Numbered from the stretch's first letter, positions 8,880 to 18,063 are shown. The stretch: 64,000 nucleotides of DNA from Lachnoanaerobaculum umeaense (GCF_003589745.1 NZ_CP032364.1:1798001-1862000), one strand, 5' to 3'. Made by a program: numbers and translations. The notes: generated by a model not told the origin, from the sequence alone.

Positions 8880-9671
8880 TTAAAGCTGCTCATGTGCTTT
8901 ATTTACTACTGCCTCTATATCAATATTTATATCACCCTCGCCGTCCTTTACAAGATGGTATAGATATTCAATATTTCCTTCAGGTCCCTTTACAGGTGAA
9001 AATTCAAGTTCTTCTACCAAAAAACTATTTGACTTTGCATACTCAAAGCAATTTTGAATAACCTCTATATGAGTGGATTTTTCTCTGACGACTCCTTTTT
9101 TCCCTACCTTTTCCCTTCCGGCTTCAAACTGAGGCTTAATAAGTGCCACTATCTCAGAATTTTCCCCCAAAAGATTATATGCTGCCGGTAATACCTTTGA
9201 TAGCGATATAAAAGATACATCTATGCTTGCAAAGTCAATCTTATCTCCAATATCCTCAGGCTTTACATACCTTATATTTGTCTTTTCCATGACCACTACT
9301 CTTTCGTCATTTCTAAGTTTCCATGCAAGCTGTCCATGTCCTACATCCACTGCGTAAACCTTTTTTGCTCCGTTTTGCAACATGCAGTCGGTAAATCCGC
9401 CACTTGAAGCCCCTATGTCCATGCAGACCTTGTTCTCCACATTTACATCAAAACATTCCATAGCTTTTTCAAGTTTGAGTCCCCCACGGCTTACATATTT
9501 TAATGTATTACCACGAACTTCTATATTTGCATTTTCCGGGAATGTCTGTCCGGCCTTGTCTTCCTTTTGACCTTCCACATATACTATGCCTGACATTATT
9601 ATAGCCTTAGCCTTTTCTCTACTTTCAGCAAGCCCTTTCTTTACCAAAAGTATATCCAATCTATCTTTCAT
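8880..9671 (-). CDS. tlyA: TlyA-family rRNA (cytidine-2'-O)-methyltransferase
   Basis: A 263-residue RNA methyltransferase of the TlyA/hemolysin A family, which 2'-O-methylates rRNA cytidines in other bacteria. Residues 1-60 form an S4 RNA-binding domain (RLDILLVKKGLAESREKAKA). The rest is an FtsJ-like AdoMet domain with DIGASSGGFTDCML as the cofactor loop and ALIKPQFEAGREKVGKKG as the catalytic Lys block. The ATG overlaps the dxs stop by 11 bases. Confidence 0.93.
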   Translation of the reverse strand: MKDRLDILLVKKGLAESREKAKAIIMSGIVYVEGQKEDKAGQTFPENANIEVRGNTLKYVSRGGLKLEKAMECFDVNVENKVCMDIGASSGGFTDCMLQNGAKKVYAVDVGHGQLAWKLRNDERVVVMEKTNIRYVKPEDIGDKIDFASIDVSFISLSKVLPAAYNLLGENSEIVALIKPQFEAGREKVGKKGVVREKSTHIEVIQNCFEYAKSNSFLVEELEFSPVKGPEGNIEYLYHLVKDGEGDINIDIEAVVNKAHEQL

Positions 9672-11538
9672 TTTTTATCTTCTCATATTTATCTAAAACT
9701 TTTTTCAATATTGAATTTGAATCTATCTCAAGCTTCTCTCGCAAAAGACTCACATCACCATGCTCTACATATCCGTCAGGTAATGCAATATTTAATACTT
9801 CTACATCAGCATGATTTTCATGGATATACGCCTTTACCTTTTCACCCATAGAACCATTTATTACATTTTCTTCCATAGTCACTATAAATTTGTGTTTTTT
9901 GCAAAGTCTATCCACAAGTTCAAAATCTATAGGTTTAAAAAATCTGGCATTTGCAATGGATACATTCAATCCCTTTATTTTTAACTTTTCTCTAAGATTT
10001 TTAGCAGTACTAACCATGCTTCCTATTGCCAGCAGAGCTATATCATCTCCTTCAAAGAGCATCTCACCCTTGCCAAGCTCTATTTTATTTCTAAATTCAT
10101 TTAAACTGTCATAGGCTACGCCCCTCGGATATCTTATTGCAATAGGTCCGTCAAAATTTATTGCAAATTCAAGACAGTCTTCCAATTCCCTTGCATTCTT
10201 TGGTGCAAGTAAAGTCATATTTGGAATACAGGTAAGAAAGGATACATCAAATATTCCCTGATGAGTCTCTCCATCCGCTCCCACAAGTCCTGCTCTATCT
10301 ATTGCAAATACAACATGTAAGTTTTGAATACATACATCATGTACTATTTGATCAAATCCCCTTTGCAAAAAAGATGAATACACACATACCACCGGAACAA
10401 GTCCTGTTGCTGCAAGCCCTGCTGCTGATGTAATGGCATGCTGTTCTGCAATACCTACATCAAAGAATCTTTTAGGAAACACATCTCTAAAAACCAATAG
10501 CCCACATCCCTCAGGCATAGCCGCTGTTATGGCTACAATGTCCTTATTTTTGCTTGCAAGCTCAACTATTTTCTTTGAGAAAACATCCGTATATGTAGGC
10601 TTATTGCTTCCAGATTTCGGTATGCCGCTGGCTATATCAAAAGAACCTATACCATGAAAATTTTCGGGTTGTTTTTCCGCCGGACTATAGCCTCTTCCTT
10701 TTTTGGTAAGAACATGTACAAGCACAGGTCCTTCCACCTTTTTGGCCTCATCGAATACCTTTAAGAGTGCCGAAATATTATGTCCATCTACCGGTCCAAG
10801 ATATGTAACTCCCATATTTTCAAACAGCATTCCCGGAATCAATATCTGTTTTATACCATTTTTGGTCTGCCTAATACTATTTATTGCAGGCTTTCCTATA
10901 TATGGCAAACGCTCCAAAGAGTTTACTACCCTCTTTTTTAAATTATTATATCCGGCTGCTGTTCTTATATTATTCAAATAATCATTCATTCCTCCGACAT
11001 TTTTTGAAATAGACATTTCATTGTCATTTAGTACCATGATGAAATTTTTCTTTATTCCGGCAGCATTATTTAAAGCCTCATAAGCCATACCACCGGTTAA
11101 TGCACCGTCACCAATAACTGAAATAACTCTATAGTTTTCACCCTTTATATCTCTTCCAAATGCCATTCCCAACCCGGCTGAAAGACTTGTAGAGGAATGA
11201 CCTGTATTAAATACATCAAACTTTGATTCACTTGTCTTTGGGAATCCTGCCATACCTCCAAATTTTCTTAGATTGTCAAATGCATTCTTCCTGCCACTAA
11301 GTATCTTATGTGTATATGATTGATGACCTACATCCCATATTATTTTGTCCTTAGGCAAATCAAAGGAAATATGCATGGCCATGGTGAGCTCCACGACCCC
11401 AAGATTACTTGCCAAATGTCCACCTGTTATACTTATTTTTTCAATAAGGAAATCTCTTATCTCTCTTGCTAATATATCTAATTCTTTTCTCTTTAATTTC
11501 TTTATATCACTCGGCTTTTCAATATTTTCAAGTATCAT
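9661..11538 (-). CDS. dxs: 1-deoxy-D-xylulose-5-phosphate synthase
   Basis: A thiamine-diphosphate enzyme that condenses pyruvate with glyceraldehyde 3-phosphate, the first step of the MEP isoprenoid pathway and a source of thiamine and pyridoxal precursors. The 625-residue protein has the substrate motif DVGHQSYTHK, the ThDP site GDGALTGGMAYEALN and the catalytic Glu in VGIAEQHAITSAAG. It directly follows ispA, so pathway entry and polyprenyl elongation are co-expressed. Confidence 0.97.
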   Translation of the reverse strand: MILENIEKPSDIKKLKRKELDILAREIRDFLIEKISITGGHLASNLGVVELTMAMHISFDLPKDKIIWDVGHQSYTHKILSGRKNAFDNLRKFGGMAGFPKTSESKFDVFNTGHSSTSLSAGLGMAFGRDIKGENYRVISVIGDGALTGGMAYEALNNAAGIKKNFIMVLNDNEMSISKNVGGMNDYLNNIRTAAGYNNLKKRVVNSLERLPYIGKPAINSIRQTKNGIKQILIPGMLFENMGVTYLGPVDGHNISALLKVFDEAKKVEGPVLVHVLTKKGRGYSPAEKQPENFHGIGSFDIASGIPKSGSNKPTYTDVFSKKIVELASKNKDIVAITAAMPEGCGLLVFRDVFPKRFFDVGIAEQHAITSAAGLAATGLVPVVCVYSSFLQRGFDQIVHDVCIQNLHVVFAIDRAGLVGADGETHQGIFDVSFLTCIPNMTLLAPKNARELEDCLEFAINFDGPIAIRYPRGVAYDSLNEFRNKIELGKGEMLFEGDDIALLAIGSMVSTAKNLREKLKIKGLNVSIANARFFKPIDFELVDRLCKKHKFIVTMEENVINGSMGEKVKAYIHENHADVEVLNIALPDGYVEHGDVSLLREKLEIDSNSILKKVLDKYEKIKNER

Positions 11539-11546
11539 ATCAAATC

Positions 11547-12440
11547 TTATGAAGTTCTATTTACCATCATATCAATGATTTCAACAATAGAGTTCATATT
11601 TCCCCTTACCTCTTTCAAGCATTTTTTTGCATCAGCACTAAGTGACTCCACTCTTCTTAAGCTTTCATCAATACCAACTATATTAACATATGTTATCTTT
11701 TCATTTTTTTCATCTGAATGTGTCGGCTTACCAAGCTCCTTCTCATCTGCAACTATATCCAGATAATCATCTCTTATCTGAAATGCCTCTCCTATATAGG
11801 CCCCAGCTTTTTTTAGCAATTCTATTTCGACTTCATTTGCTCCTGCAAGTATACCACCTATAACAAATGAAGCCTGTAATAATGCCCCTGTCTTTAAAGC
11901 ATAGGTATATCTTATGACTTCTTCTGTCATTTTCCTACCGCAGTATTCCACATCCACACATTGACCGCCGATCATACCAAATCCTCCGGTAGCTCTTGCC
12001 AATTTATATAATGCTCTTGTCATTCGCTTTAATACAATGATATCATCCACTTCCTGCATTTTATTTGATATTATCTCAAATGCCTGTACAGATAGCATAT
12101 CACCTGCAAGTATTGCCATATCTTCTCCATGGCTAACCCATGTGGTAGGTTTTCCTCTTCTTAATCTGTCATTGTCCATTGCCGGTAAATCATCATGTAT
12201 CAATGAGAATGTGTGTATCATCTCGATTGCAGCTAAATAAGGTGCTATTATGTCTTCTTTGTACTCATCGCCTGCCACTGCCTTATAAATTTCATACATT
12301 ATAAGTGGTCTGAGTCTTTTGCCACCATTTTTTATAGCTTCATTCGAAGCAATTATTACCTTTTTATTTAAATCAACCTCAGTATAGAAGAATGATTCTA
12401 TCAGTTCTTCTATCTTTTTTATATTCTCTTTATTCATCAT
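11547..12440 (-). CDS. ispA: Polyprenyl synthetase (farnesyl diphosphate synthase type)
   Basis: Elongates dimethylallyl diphosphate with isopentenyl diphosphate. The 297-residue protein has the first Asp-rich motif DDLPAMD within IHDDLPAMDNDRLRRGKPT and the second, DDYLD, preceded by QIR. An open frame reaches back to 12494 inside xseB. The ATG at 12440 has AGGGG six bases upstream and gives a normal-length protein, so I use it; the next ATG at 12437 is equally possible. The start overlaps the xseB end by 11 bases. Confidence 0.93.
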   Translation of the reverse strand: MMNKENIKKIEELIESFFYTEVDLNKKVIIASNEAIKNGGKRLRPLIMYEIYKAVAGDEYKEDIIAPYLAAIEMIHTFSLIHDDLPAMDNDRLRRGKPTTWVSHGEDMAILAGDMLSVQAFEIISNKMQEVDDIIVLKRMTRALYKLARATGGFGMIGGQCVDVEYCGRKMTEEVIRYTYALKTGALLQASFVIGGILAGANEVEIELLKKAGAYIGEAFQIRDDYLDIVADEKELGKPTHSDEKNEKITYVNIVGIDESLRRVESLSADAKKCLKEVRGNMNSIVEIIDMMVNRTS

Positions 12441-12642
12441 CTGCATCCCCTGAGAGTATCTCCATCTGTCTTTCCACATGTGCAATACTATCATTGGCCT
12501 GTCTTACCAGCTTTATACCCTCTTCATATAGCTCAAATGCCTCCTCAAGTGTAGTATCCGGCTCTTCAAGCTTTGCAATCAAATCTTCTATATTCACCAA
12601 GGTTTCTTCTATACCCTGTTTTTTTTCTTCTTTTTTCGGCAT
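12430..12642 (-). CDS. xseB: Exodeoxyribonuclease VII small subunit
   Basis: The 70-residue small subunit of exonuclease VII, which degrades single-stranded DNA in both directions together with XseA. It has the typical helical pattern: EDLIAKLEEPDTTLEEAFELYEEGI, then a second helix. A Lys/Glu-rich N-terminus and acidic C-terminus (DADDE) flank it. It begins 12 bases after xseA and overlaps ispA. Confidence 0.94.
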   Translation of the reverse strand: MPKKEEKKQGIEETLVNIEDLIAKLEEPDTTLEEAFELYEEGIKLVRQANDSIAHVERQMEILSGDADDE

Positions 12643-12654
12643 TTTCTCTCCTTA

Positions 12655-13833
12655 TTATAAGACCTTTGCCCTTACCTTTCCATCAGAAAAAAATATATTT
12701 AATTCGTCATCTGATTTTAAGCTCTCGGCACTCAGTACTTTTTTATTATTTTCATCACTTATATATGCATATCCACCTGATAATTTCTTCAATGGCGAAG
12801 CTGTATCCAGTCTTTTAGTTAAATTTTCAAGTTTGATTTTTCTGTTTTCCAGAATATTCTTAAATGTATTTTGCAGTATTTTAGAAGAACTTTCCAAGCT
12901 TTGCTTTTGCTCACGTAGACGAAACTGTGGACTTTTTCTGTTCAATCTCAAAAGTAATGTATTCAAGTCCCTCTTTTTATCTTCTATTTTTCTCCCAAGA
13001 CCTGCCTTAAGATTTCTCATATATATATCCAATGTGTACATATAATCATCATATATAAAATTTGCAAATTCTGCCGCTTCAGTAGGTGTTGAAGCCATTT
13101 TATCAGCAACATAATCGGCTATTGAATGATCTCTACCATGCCCAACAGCACTTATTATAGGAGTTTTGGCATTAAAAATAGTCTTTGCGAGCTCCTCGTC
13201 ATTGAAGCAATATAAATCTTCTAAGGAACCTCCTCCTCTTCCAACTATCAAAACATCCAGATTCATCTTATCCAGTTTTTTTATAGCTGAAATAATACTT
13301 TTTGCTGCCCCCTCCCCCTGTACCAGACATGGTGCAAGTACTATTCTAATATATGGATTTCTTCTATAACTCACATTTATTATATCATTTATTACAGCTC
13401 CTGTTTTCGCTGTTGCCACTCCTATACTTTTAACAAATTTAGGTATTTCTTTTTTATATATTGGATCAAACATCCCCATATCTTCCAGTTTTTCCTTGAG
13501 TAAAAGATATTGTTCATATAGTTTTCCCCTACCAACTTCCTCTATTCTTTCGGCATACAACTGATACTTGCCATCTCTTTCATAGCAGGATATATTACCT
13601 GTTACTATAACTTTTTGTCCCGTTTTCATATCAAAAGAGAGACCCCCTCTACGGCTGGAAAACATCACAGCTGACAAGGTCCCTCTTTCATCCTTTATAG
13701 TAAAGTATATATGCTTTGAGCTTGCATATGTGCAATTGCCCACTTCTCCCTCTACTGATATATCACTCAGTAGACAGTCACTTAAGAATATATTCTTTAT
13801 ATATTCATTCACTTTCGATACAGTATAAACCAT
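12655..13833 (-). CDS. xseA: Exodeoxyribonuclease VII large subunit
   Basis: The catalytic subunit of exonuclease VII. The 392-residue protein has an N-terminal OB fold (residues 1-100), the catalytic core with GRGGGSLEDLYCFND, and VGHGRDHSIADYVAD, in which the conserved His and Asp are kept although the usual GHETD reads GHGRD. A C-terminal coiled coil for XseB binding follows. A TTG could extend the frame to 13848, but ATG 13833 has GGAGG four bases upstream and matches family starts. Confidence 0.95.
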   Translation of the reverse strand: MVYTVSKVNEYIKNIFLSDCLLSDISVEGEVGNCTYASSKHIYFTIKDERGTLSAVMFSSRRGGLSFDMKTGQKVIVTGNISCYERDGKYQLYAERIEEVGRGKLYEQYLLLKEKLEDMGMFDPIYKKEIPKFVKSIGVATAKTGAVINDIINVSYRRNPYIRIVLAPCLVQGEGAAKSIISAIKKLDKMNLDVLIVGRGGGSLEDLYCFNDEELAKTIFNAKTPIISAVGHGRDHSIADYVADKMASTPTEAAEFANFIYDDYMYTLDIYMRNLKAGLGRKIEDKKRDLNTLLLRLNRKSPQFRLREQKQSLESSSKILQNTFKNILENRKIKLENLTKRLDTASPLKKLSGGYAYISDENNKKVLSAESLKSDDELNIFFSDGKVRAKVL

Positions 13834-13848
13834 ATAGCCTCCAAGCAA

Positions 13849-14289
13849 CTACTCTTCCATACTTACCTTTGACAGAATAGCATTTACAAATGAGTATGAC
13901 TCATCCCTACCAAATGTCTTTGCAAGTTCTACAGCTTCATTTATAGCTACACTGACAGGTATATCATTGTCATATTTCATCTCACCTATTGCAAGTCTAA
14001 GAATATTTCTCTCTACTCTACCTATTCTCTCGAGCTTCCACCCCTGTGAAAGTTCACTAATTATCTGATCAATTTCCGGTCGTTTGTCCTTTACCAACAT
14101 TGTCTTTGATTTTATATATTCTATATCTACATCACTATAATTTGCATCATGAATAAGTTCATCCTCTTCATCCTCTAAAGACGGCGATTCAAAATAATTA
14201 TCTATTTGAATTTTTGTTTCTTCCTCCGGATAAAAATCCAAAACGAATAATATTTTAAAACAATGTTCTCTTAGCAAATGCCTAGTCAT
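13849..14289 (-). CDS. nusB: Transcription antitermination factor NusB
   Basis: Binds rRNA boxA with NusE during antitermination. The 146-residue all-helical protein starts with the family sequence MTRHLLREHCFKILF and ends with VAINEAVELAKTFGRDESYSFVNAILSKV, the conserved C-terminal helix. A longer frame reaches 14319, but ATG 14289 is preceded by GGAGG at five bases. It appears to be the first gene of the long minus-strand run, as the next gene upstream is divergent. Confidence 0.95.
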   Translation of the reverse strand: MTRHLLREHCFKILFVLDFYPEEETKIQIDNYFESPSLEDEEDELIHDANYSDVDIEYIKSKTMLVKDKRPEIDQIISELSQGWKLERIGRVERNILRLAIGEMKYDNDIPVSVAINEAVELAKTFGRDESYSFVNAILSKVSMEE

Positions 14290-14388
14290 ATGATCCTCCA
14301 TATTGTTTACATTAATCATATAATTATATCCTATAGAGGTATCAAAAGCAAGAACAAGCCTATATACATCCTTCTTAAATATAAGTTA

Positions 14389-14425
14389 TTTACCTTATCA
14401 TATATTGCATATATAATATGCAATA
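14389..14425 (+). promoter_or_regulatory. Promoter of the mgtC-like gene with a palindrome over the -10
   Basis: TTTACC (14389-14394), a 17-base spacer and TATAAT (14412-14417) give a sigma-A promoter with its start point about 26 bases before the ATG; AAGGAG lies in the leader. A perfect inverted repeat, TATTGCATAT at 14403-14412 and ATATGCAATA at 14416-14425 with three bases between, covers the -10 box. This is the usual place for a repressor operator. Confidence 0.5.
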
Positions 14426-14449
14426 CAATAATTATTTTAAGGAGTTTAT

Positions 14450-15124
14450 ATGCTAAGAGAATTAAATTTTTACTCTATGGTATTTCGTATTATACTATCT
14501 CTATGCATAGGTGGAATATTAGGCTTTGACCGTGAGCGGAAAAATCGACCTGCCGGCTTTAGAACATATATATTGGTTTGTCTGGGTTCAACCCTTGTTA
14601 TGATTACAAATCAGTATGTATTTCAGGTATTTAACAGTGGTGATCCTGTACGACTTGGAGCACAGGTTGTAAGCGGTGTAGGATTTTTGGGTGCAGGTAC
14701 TATAATACTTACCGGTCGTAATCAAGTAAAAGGTATAACAACTGCTGCAGGCATATGGACAGCTGCCTGTTGTGGTCTGACAATAGGTATTGGTTACTAT
14801 GAATGTGCCATAGCAGGTGGTATCGCAATATTTATCGTAATGGCACTATTGCAAAAACTTGAAGGATTTTTGAGAAAAAGCTCTACTATGGTTGAGCTTT
14901 ACATAGAATATGACAATAAAATTCCACTTAGTAATTTTTTTAACTATATAAGGAAGAACAATCTTGATATTGTGGATTTGGAGCTTTCAAAAAATGCTGC
15001 CTTGGCAGATATCTGTGGAGCCGCCACTTTAACAATAAAGGGAAGGTACAGAATAAGCCATGACAGTATACTCAATCTTGTAGACAATGCACCGGGAATA
15101 TTTTTTTATATTGAACTGTATTAA
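14450..15124 (+). CDS. MgtC/SapB-family membrane protein
   Basis: A 224-residue protein with four or five N-terminal membrane helices (within residues 8-135). It has the family blocks GGILGFDRERKNRPAGFRT, GAQVVSGVGFLGAG and VKGITTAAGIWTAA. A C-terminal soluble ACT-like part (residues about 140-224) follows. MgtC relatives regulate ATP synthase and low-Mg2+ growth in some pathogens; the role here is not known. It is a single-gene unit divergent from nusB. Confidence 0.9.
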   Translation: MLRELNFYSMVFRIILSLCIGGILGFDRERKNRPAGFRTYILVCLGSTLVMITNQYVFQVFNSGDPVRLGAQVVSGVGFLGAGTIILTGRNQVKGITTAAGIWTAACCGLTIGIGYYECAIAGGIAIFIVMALLQKLEGFLRKSSTMVELYIEYDNKIPLSNFFNYIRKNNLDIVDLELSKNAALADICGAATLTIKGRYRISHDSILNLVDNAPGIFFYIELY

Positions 15125-15205
15125 TATTATAAAAATATAGGTTGAAATGCTATTTTTAAATAGATATAATATCATTTATAAGTTTCGATTAGATTTAGGA
15201 GGCGT

Positions 15206-16189
15206 ATGAAAAGATTTATACCATCTGTATGCTTATCAATTTGTATTGGTAGTAGTTTTTTAATAGCAGGATGCGGAAACAATTCCTCACCCATAGAGAA
15301 TAGTTTTACAAATGCCGAGGGTAAAGCCGAAGTTGTAACAGAATTATATAGTTCCACAGATATTGGAGATGTATATAACAGTGATGTCGATTTATCAAGC
15401 AGTTTTGATGTAAACTCTATAGAAAAGAAGATGACGGAGCTTGCAATGGCAAACTCAGGTGTGGATTCTGAGGAAAATTTAGAACGCCATCTTATAGTTA
15501 CTCCGGCTGATATGGATATAGAGCTACAATTTAAGGTGCCGGTAGAATCCATCTTCTTAGAGGGAGGCGTCTACACTAATGTAAGTAATATTGCTATATG
15601 GACATCTGAAAATCCTGATATTGCCGGTGTGACACAGGGTGAAATCACCGCTTATAAAGTAGGCGAAACCAATATAACAGTATCCTATCGTGATATAACA
15701 AAAACTGTACATGTAAATGTTGTGGAAAAGACAAAATGGGAAGAAAAAGACGGTTCTTGGTATTATTATGATGCCAATGGTAAGAAGACTACAGGTTGGA
15801 AGTCTATAGATGGTTCTTGGTACTATCTTAGCAATAATGGTTCTATGCTTACCGGTTGGCAAAAAATAAAAGATAACACCTATTATTTCCATTCAACAGG
15901 TCCTATGGCACAAGGTAAATGGGTACAAAATCCTGATGATAAAGCCTGGTATTATTTTAATTACAATGGCAAAATGGCTACACACAAATGGATAAAGGAC
16001 GGCGCAAATACATATTATGTTCATGGAAATGGTAAAATGGCAGTAGATGAATGGATAAATCCTGATGAAGGCCTTTGGTACTATATGCTCATGGATGGCA
16101 AAATGGCTAGAGATCGTGCTATAGATATAAAGGGCATAAGCTACCAGTTTGATAAAGACGGTAAATGTCTAAATCCTGACGGAAACTAG
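15206..16189 (+). CDS. Lipoprotein with Big_2-like domain and cell-wall-binding repeats
   Basis: A 327-residue surface protein of unknown binding target. Residues 1-22 are a signal peptide ending in the lipobox LIAGC with Cys23. Residues about 105-175 resemble a bacterial Ig-like Big_2 domain (IAIWTSENPDIAGV, GEITAYKVGETNITVSY). From about residue 178 there are roughly six choline-binding-type repeats of the GSWYYYDANGKKTTGW kind, ending in GKMARD. A lipid anchor and wall-binding repeats together would tie the protein to both membrane and wall. AGGAGG precedes the ATG by four bases. No enzymatic domain is visible. Confidence 0.8.
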   Translation: MKRFIPSVCLSICIGSSFLIAGCGNNSSPIENSFTNAEGKAEVVTELYSSTDIGDVYNSDVDLSSSFDVNSIEKKMTELAMANSGVDSEENLERHLIVTPADMDIELQFKVPVESIFLEGGVYTNVSNIAIWTSENPDIAGVTQGEITAYKVGETNITVSYRDITKTVHVNVVEKTKWEEKDGSWYYYDANGKKTTGWKSIDGSWYYLSNNGSMLTGWQKIKDNTYYFHSTGPMAQGKWVQNPDDKAWYYFNYNGKMATHKWIKDGANTYYVHGNGKMAVDEWINPDEGLWYYMLMDGKMARDRAIDIKGISYQFDKDGKCLNPDGN

Positions 16190-16212
16190 AATTAAATATT
16201 TAACTTATAAAT

Positions 16213-16380
16213 AGCTTTTATTTTACAATCCTTTTAGCGTTCAACTCTTTAAAAGGTGAAACGGAATTAAACAGTACAAGACTTATCACTTCCCAAGCAA
16301 ACAAGCAAGTTTTGTAAACTGTATAAAACTCTGTGAAGCATTAGAAAAGAGTTTCGTTTAGGATTGTAAAATTTAAAAGC
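16213..16380. repeat. 168-bp segment bounded by inverted repeats
   Basis: The left arm (16213-16231) reads AGCTTTTATTTTACAATCC; the right arm (16361-16380) is nearly its reverse complement, GGATTGTAAAATTTAAAAGC. A second, imperfect pair lies inside (ACTCTTTAAAAGG near 16244 and AAAAGAGTTTCG near 16344). The segment has no reading frame and fills the gap between the lipoprotein and maf, whose 3' ends converge. It could be a small non-autonomous element or a structured RNA. Confidence 0.4.
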
Positions 16381-16391
16381 CGTTATTTATT

Positions 16392-16979
16392 TTAAATGTA
16401 ATGTCTTAGATATTCTCTATACAGTCTACCAATTGGTAAGCCCATTACATTGTAATAATCTCCCTCTATTCCAACTATATATCTCGAAAAATATCCTTGT
16501 ATTGCGTAGGCACCTGCCTTATCATAGGGTTCTTTTTTATCTAAATAATCTTCTATCTCTTCGTCTGAAAGTTCTGCTACTTCCACTGATGTTTCTTCTA
16601 CAAAACTCTCATAACTCTTTACAATGGAATTGTAAATACATACCGCTGTATAAACTCTGTGCTTTCTACCTGATATAGCCTCAATCATCTGCTTTGCATC
16701 TTCTTTTGACTTAGGTTTTCCAATTATTTTACCTTCATATTCTACAATAGTATCTGCTGCTATTACAATACAAGTATCATCTTCATACTTTATTGAAGCC
16801 TTATCCACTATATCCACTGCCTTTTGAAATGCTTGTTTTTTACATGCCTCTTTTGGATCCAAACTGTCTATTTCTGTCTCCTTGTCAGATACCATTATCT
16901 CAAACCCAACTCCTATCTGTGCCAAAAGTTCTTTTCTCCTTGGTGACGCTGAAGCAAGAATTACTCTTTTTACTTTCAT
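16392..16979 (-). CDS. maf: Maf-family nucleoside triphosphate pyrophosphatase
   Basis: Hydrolyses non-canonical or modified NTPs (dTTP/UTP/CTP class). The 195-residue protein opens with ILASASPRRKELL, contains the catalytic AADTIV with GKIIGKP, then MIEAISGRKHRVYTAV, and ends with the YAIQGYFSRYI-type block (YDKAGAYAIQG). All family motifs are present. It is a single gene transcribed toward the repeat segment. Confidence 0.93.
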   Translation of the reverse strand: MKVKRVILASASPRRKELLAQIGVGFEIMVSDKETEIDSLDPKEACKKQAFQKAVDIVDKASIKYEDDTCIVIAADTIVEYEGKIIGKPKSKEDAKQMIEAISGRKHRVYTAVCIYNSIVKSYESFVEETSVEVAELSDEEIEDYLDKKEPYDKAGAYAIQGYFSRYIVGIEGDYYNVMGLPIGRLYREYLRHYI

Positions 16980-17280
16980 TACATTCTTATCTCCCTACTA
17001 TACTCATCTATTAATATTTCCTCTTTACTGCTAAAGAAATATTTATTTAATCGTGATATCGCAAATATATTATATAACAACAAATATTTATTAGCACTTA
17101 AAATTTTATACATGTTATTTTGTATGAATTTATGGCTTGTAAAACATTATTTATTGTGATACTTTATTAGATAATATGTCTTTTAAAACATTAATTTAAT
17201 TAGTAAAAGACTTATTATCCTTATTAAAGTCTGAACTATATTATAATATTTAACAATTTATGAAGAAAGGTGAATTAAAT
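16980..17280. other. Intergenic region between maf and sod
   Basis: A 301-base AT-rich gap between divergent genes. A TATAAT at 17242-17247 is a likely -10 box for the superoxide dismutase gene, with no good -35 match. The sod ribosome site AAAGGTG is at its right edge. I see no gene, RNA or strong repeat in the rest. Confidence 0.4.
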
Positions 17281-17922
17281 ATGTTTGAACAAATCAAATT
17301 ATCTTATGCATTTGATGCATTGGAACCACATTTTGACACTCTTACTATGGAAACCCATTATCTTAAGCATCACGCTACTTATACCAAGAATTTTAATACT
17401 CTAGCTCAGGCAGCCGGTGTTGATGACAAACCTGTAGAAGTTATTCTTGCTCATTGGAAGAGTAAGTCTGAGGGTAAATCTGATGCTCAAGGTATAAGAA
17501 ACAATGGTGGAGGTTATTTTAACCACAATTTATTTTTTGGGCAATTTTCTGATAATCCTGCTCATAAACCTATAGGTGAACTTGCAGATAAGATTAAGGC
17601 CACTTTTGGAAGCTTTGAGAATCTTAATGAACAATTATCTAATCTGGCTATAGGTCAATTCGGTTCAGGTTGGGCATGGTTAAGTACTGATATAGACGGA
17701 AATTTAAGTGTATCTTCAAGCCCTAATCAGGATAACCCTATTCTTGAAAGCGAGGGTAAGCTTTTCCCTATTCTTGCTATTGATGTATGGGAGCATGCAT
17801 ATTATTTAAAATATAAGAACTTAAGAGGGGATTATATAAAAGCATTATTTGAAGTCCTTGATTGGAACAAAGTTGCCGAGAATTATGTATTTGCTAAGGA
17901 TACATTGGCTAAATTAGCATAG
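17281..17922 (+). CDS. sod: Superoxide dismutase, Fe/Mn type
   Basis: Converts superoxide to oxygen and hydrogen peroxide. The 213-residue protein has the expected ligand sites: the first His in the N-terminal LKHHATYTKN region, the second in NHNLFFGQF, and Asp and His in AIDVWEHAYYLKYKN. Sequence alone does not settle Fe or Mn. A frame from 17260 is possible, but that ATG overlaps the ribosome site, and ATG 17281 has AAAGGTG at good spacing. It is a single-gene unit closed by the hairpin at 17966. Confidence 0.93.
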   Translation: MFEQIKLSYAFDALEPHFDTLTMETHYLKHHATYTKNFNTLAQAAGVDDKPVEVILAHWKSKSEGKSDAQGIRNNGGGYFNHNLFFGQFSDNPAHKPIGELADKIKATFGSFENLNEQLSNLAIGQFGSGWAWLSTDIDGNLSVSSSPNQDNPILESEGKLFPILAIDVWEHAYYLKYKNLRGDYIKALFEVLDWNKVAENYVFAKDTLAKLA

Positions 17923-17965
17923 TAATATATTAATTATAAGTTTTACGATACTGTTTAGGAAATTG

Positions 17966-17998
17966 GGAGGTTGTAGCCGGCTTTGAGTCACAACCTCC
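17966..17998 (+). terminator. Terminator after sod
   Basis: A nine-base perfect stem, GGAGGTTGT with ACAACCTCC, and a 15-base loop, followed by an AT-rich tail. It lies 43 bases after the sod stop codon. Confidence 0.65.
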
Positions 17999-18034
17999 AT
18001 TATTTATTATATTTTTATACTTTAATATGTTTTT

Positions 18035-18063
18035 TTGACAATTTGCACTATATAGTATATAAT
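18035..18063 (+). promoter_or_regulatory. Consensus sigma-A promoter of the GlsB-family gene
   Basis: TTGACA at 18035-18040, exactly 17 bases, then TATAAT at 18058-18063: a perfect match to consensus. The spacer ends in the perfect palindrome ACTATATAGT (18048-18057), a possible operator. The leader to the ATG is about 90 bases. Confidence 0.8.

Noticed and set aside
17941..17998. Resemblance of the sod terminator region (CTGTTTAGGAAAT, GGGAGGTTGT...GAGTCACAACCTCC) to the IS1182 left end
   Set aside because: The similarity is short and the hairpin loop differs; it could be a relic of an IS end but chance is equally likely without a genome search.
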